Position numbers and translations under genes: made by a program. Below the pieces are notes generated by a model. It had not been told where the DNA came from. It saw only the letters and a list, made by a program, of their open reading frames with translations, and did not search any database. Positions 5,067 through 7,135 of a stretch of 7,135 bases of DNA are shown here, piece after piece. Location: contig CAZRIP010000146.1 of NCBI GenBank assembly GCA_964600165.1, forward strand, positions 1 through 7,135, read 5' to 3'. Position 1 is the stretch's first letter, and each line of letters starts with the position of its first letter. This DNA is from CAZRIP01 sp964600165 (GTDB lineage: Bacteria > Elusimicrobiota > Elusimicrobia > UBA1565 > UBA9628).

Positions 5067-5939
5067 ATGAAACGCAACATCGAGAAGGTCTTCAAAGGGA
5101 CTCCCGAGCATTGGGTCGGCGACGGGTTCCACGTCAGCAATTACTTCCCCTCGGCGACCGACTTCGAGAAGCGGATGAGCCCGTTCTTCCTGCTCGACTA
5201 CCAGAAGCCGGAGGAATACGCGCCGACCACGCGCAAGCGCGGCGTCGGCACGCACCCGCACCGGGGATTTGAGACCGTCACCATCGCCTTTCAAGGCTCC
5301 GTGGCGCATCGCGACAGCGCGGGCAACGGCGGCGTGATCCGCCCGGGAGAGGTGCAGTGGATGACCGCCGGAAGCGGCATCCTGCACAACGAGTACCACG
5401 AGGAGTCCTTCGCCAAGGCGGGCGGCGTCATGCACATGATCCAAATCTGGGTCAACCTGCCGCGGCGCGACAAGCTGGCGGCGCCGAAATACCAGGGGCT
5501 CACGAATCAGGCCATCGTCGAGAAGCCGGTCGACGGCGGCAAGGGGCTCGTGCGCGTGATCTCGGGGGCCTACGAGGACAAGAAGGGGGCGGCGTCCACG
5601 TTCACGCCCGCCCACATGCTGGACTTGAGGCTCAAGCCCGGCGCGAAGGTCCGGCTGCCGACGCCGAAGGACTACAACACGGCCGTGCTCGTGCTGCAGG
5701 GCAAGATCAAGGCCAACGGCGCGAAGGCCGCGACGGCGGGCGAGTTCATCTTGTTCAAGAACGACGGCGACGAGGTGAACCTGGAGGCGGTCGAGGACTC
5801 GATCGCGCTCTTTCTGAGCGGCGCGCCGATCGACGAGCCGCTCGTGCACTACGGGCCGTTCGTGATGAACAGCGTCGACGAGATCAACGAGGCGATCGAG
5901 GACTACAACTCGGGCAAGTTCGGTTATCTGCGGGACTAA
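5067..5939 (+). CDS. Pirin family protein (bicupin, metal-dependent)
   Basis: The product has 290 residues, the usual pirin length. The N-terminal cupin carries the metal-binding set: H63 and H65 in GTHPHRGFETVTI, and H107 and E109 in GILHNEYHE. The 2- and 44-residue spacings match the His-His-His-Glu site known in human pirin. PGEVQWMTAGSGI (93-105) and the C-terminal cupin half from about residue 160 are typical. The protein is cytoplasmic. Bacterial pirins such as E. coli YhhW have quercetin 2,3-dioxygenase activity, while others act as redox-dependent protein partners; which applies here is not visible. ATG 5067 is chosen because AGGAGGGGG (5057-5065) lies just before it. The in-frame ATG at 4986 lies within marR and is rejected. 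It is followed after 15 bases by doxX and preceded by a palindrome matching that of the MarR gene. Confidence 0.93.
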   Translation: MKRNIEKVFKGTPEHWVGDGFHVSNYFPSATDFEKRMSPFFLLDYQKPEEYAPTTRKRGVGTHPHRGFETVTIAFQGSVAHRDSAGNGGVIRPGEVQWMTAGSGILHNEYHEESFAKAGGVMHMIQIWVNLPRRDKLAAPKYQGLTNQAIVEKPVDGGKGLVRVISGAYEDKKGAASTFTPAHMLDLRLKPGAKVRLPTPKDYNTAVLVLQGKIKANGAKAATAGEFILFKNDGDEVNLEAVEDSIALFLSGAPIDEPLVHYGPFVMNSVDEINEAIEDYNSGKFGYLRD

Positions 5940-5954
5940 TCAAAGGAGAGTGTC

Positions 5955-6413
5955 ATGAATATCGTCAACAAGCTGCTGAAGACGTCGGACGACCACGGGC
6001 TGGCCTTGGCGCGCGTCGTTCTCGGCGCCGTGTTCTTCGCGCACGGCGCGCAGAAAGCGCTCGGCTGGTGGGGCGGCTACGGCTTTTCGGGGACCATGGG
6101 GTTTTTCACGCACCAGATGGGCATCCCCGCGCCGCTGGCCTTCCTGGCGATCATGGCCGAGTTCCTCGGAGGCCTCGGCCTGATCGTCGGGACGGTGTCG
6201 CGCGTGGCCGCCTTCGGGATCTTCTCCAACATGGCCGTGGCGATCGCGACCGTGCACTGGTCCAACGGCTTCTTCATGAACTGGTTCGGCAACCAGAAGG
6301 GCGAAGGCTTCGAGTACCATCTGCTGGCGATGGGCCTCGCGGCGCTGATCATGATCAACGGGGCCGGGGCGCTCTCGGTCGACCGCGCATGGTCGCGACG
6401 AAGCCAGTCTTAG
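5955..6413 (+). CDS. DoxX-family inner-membrane protein
   Basis: The product has 152 residues. Four membrane helices lie at about 16-33, 57-79, 81-100 and 121-138. The DoxX signature is clear: ARVVLGAVFFAHGAQKALGWWGG (19-41), then GIPAPLAFLAIMAEFLGGLGLIVGT (56-80), then HWSNGFFMNW (101-110) and the final FEYHLLAMGLAALIM (119-133). DoxX-family proteins sit in the cytoplasmic membrane and are repeatedly tied to quinone, thiol or redox stress, for example the MarR-controlled CatD and MhqP of Bacillus. The biochemical activity is poorly defined. AAGGAG (5943-5948) precedes the ATG by 6 bases, and only 15 bases separate it from the pirin stop, so the two form an operon. It ends in an ordinary TAG, which shows that amber is normally read as stop here. 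Confidence 0.92.
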   Translation: MNIVNKLLKTSDDHGLALARVVLGAVFFAHGAQKALGWWGGYGFSGTMGFFTHQMGIPAPLAFLAIMAEFLGGLGLIVGTVSRVAAFGIFSNMAVAIATVHWSNGFFMNWFGNQKGEGFEYHLLAMGLAALIMINGAGALSVDRAWSRRSQS

Positions 6414-6479
6414 TCGCGCCGGCGGTCCAAGAGGGGCTGATGCCTGCGCTCGAATCGATCGCACCAAAATGCCGCGGTC

Positions 6480-6497
6480 CGTCGCGTAATCGCGACG
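6480..6497. repeat. Short GC-rich hairpin in the doxX-SGNH intergenic region
   Basis: Arms CGTCGCG and CGCGACG surround a TAAT loop (7 bp). It lies 66 bases after the doxX stop in a 128-base gap. No T tract follows, so it is at best a weak or factor-dependent terminator. Further on, CATTCC occurs twice, exactly 10 bases apart (6505-6510 and 6515-6520), upstream of the next -10 box. The remainder of the gap shows nothing recognisable. Confidence 0.45.
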
Positions 6498-6529
6498 TCC
6501 GGGACATTCCGCCGCATTCCTGCCTGAGC

Positions 6530-6535
6530 GATAAT
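6530..6535 (+). promoter_or_regulatory. Candidate -10 box of the SGNH hydrolase gene
   Basis: GATAAT is one base from TATAAT and ends 6 bases before ATG 6542, which has no Shine-Dalgarno sequence. At 17 bases upstream the -35 position (TTCCGC, 6507-6512) is poor. Its spacing to the start codon matches the leaderless layout seen at three other genes in the window, which is the main support. Confidence 0.45.
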
Positions 6536-6541
6536 CAATCC

Positions 6542-7135
6542 ATGTTCTGGGAAGCTTTCGGCACCGTGCGCAGCGCGCAGGAATGGTGCCTGAGCGCGCC
6601 GCGCCACGAGGGAGAGTTCGTCTTCGGGCCGGACGGCTAGGAGACGATCGTCTTCGGCGTATTCGGCGACAGCGTGGGCTGCGGCCTCGGCGTCCCGCGC
6701 GTGGAGAGCACTTTCGCCGGCGCCGTGGCCAGCCGCCTCGCCGCGGCCCAGCGCGTGCTCTGCCGCATCCGCGCCGTGTCGGGAACGCGCGGGCGCGGGC
6801 TGGCCGCGCAGCGCCCCGCAGGAGACGAGCGCTTCGCGGCGGTCTCGATCGGCACCAACGACATCATTCACGGAGAGTCGCTGCGAGACCTCGAGCACGC
6901 CGTCTGCTCCTTCCTCGACGAGCTGCGCGACGCCGAGCGCGTCGTCGTGCTCGGCCCCGCCGACTTGACCGCGGCGCTGATCGTGCCGCCGCTGATCCGC
7001 CCGGTTCTCCGGCAGCGCGTGCGCGCCTGCGAGGCCGCGCTGCGCCGCGCCGTGGCGCGCTTCCCGTACGCGCGCCACTTCGGTCCCGATGACCTCGGCG
7101 TGCGCCTCACGCCCGATCTCTTCGCGGTGGACGGA
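6542..7135 (+). pseudogene. SGNH/GDSL hydrolase interrupted by an in-frame amber codon, 3' end outside window
   Basis: From ATG 6542 the frame reads 32 residues, meets TAG (6638-6640), then stays open for 165 codons to the right edge. The second part is a clear SGNH hydrolase: VFGVFGDSVGCGLGV holds the nucleophile Ser44 (counting the TAG as residue 33), AVSGTRGRG the block II glycine, VSIGTNDI the block III Asn106, and TPDLFAVDG the beginning of the C-terminal Asp-x-x-His block, with Asp197 two residues from the edge. The 11 codons between TAG and the GDS serine include no ATG, GTG, TTG or CTG, so the catalytic part cannot begin after the stop in the usual way. The upstream 32 residues have no signal peptide. 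Explanations are a recent nonsense mutation, a one-base sequence error, or read-through. doxX next door uses TAG as a normal stop, so genome-wide recoding is unlikely. Confidence 0.72.

Noticed and set aside
6521..6596. Direct repeat TGCCTGAGCG at 6521-6530 and 6587-6596, one copy upstream of and one inside the SGNH gene
   Set aside because: Only 10 bases, with one copy in coding sequence. It may be chance or a minor duplication, and I see no functional context.
6410..7078. Long minus-strand frame opposite the SGNH hydrolase
   Set aside because: Compositional shadow without domains or a ribosome-binding site. The plus strand retains ordered SGNH blocks despite the amber codon.

Overview
This is a GC-rich bacterial window from a draft assembly: it contains a 10-base N run. 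It encodes ten protein genes and no RNA genes, insertion sequences or CRISPR. Promoters are of the ordinary sigma-70 type. Several promoters place the -10 box only 6-7 bases before the start codon, so leaderless mRNAs look common here. I cannot name the phylum. Leaderless starts and high GC occur in several lineages, and nothing here is diagnostic.

Layout. (1) Bases 1-426, minus strand: the start of a two-helix membrane protein with a PH-like domain, running off the left edge. (2) Bases 427-494: a compact divergent promoter region. (3) Bases 495-2704, plus: two translationally coupled exported enzymes, a GH63/GH37-like glycoside hydrolase and an alpha/beta-hydrolase esterase. Together they probably deacylate and cleave an oligosaccharide outside the cytoplasm. 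(4) Bases 2721-3529, minus: an unrecognised exported protein. Its frame is broken only by the N run, and collapsing a 7-base duplication flanking the Ns restores one 263-residue ORF. (5) Bases 3632-4469, minus: an ArsR-type regulator and an AHSA1/SRPBCC protein in a tight operon, with a near-perfect operator inside the promoter spacer. (6) Bases 4567-6413, plus: a MarR regulator, a pirin and a DoxX membrane protein. The MarR gene and the pirin-doxX pair each carry a closely related 18-base palindrome at their promoter, so they read as one regulon. MarR-DoxX links are known from quinone/electrophile stress systems, and pirins can oxidise flavonols, so a redox or aromatic-electrophile response is the best guess. 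(7) Bases 6542-7135, plus: an SGNH/GDSL hydrolase interrupted by an in-frame amber codon just before its nucleophile motif, running off the right edge.

The most notable signals are the pair of matching MarR operators, the ArsR operator nested in a consensus promoter, the repeated leaderless start layout, the repairable assembly gap, the amber-split hydrolase, and an unexplained 33-base inverted repeat between two minus-strand genes.
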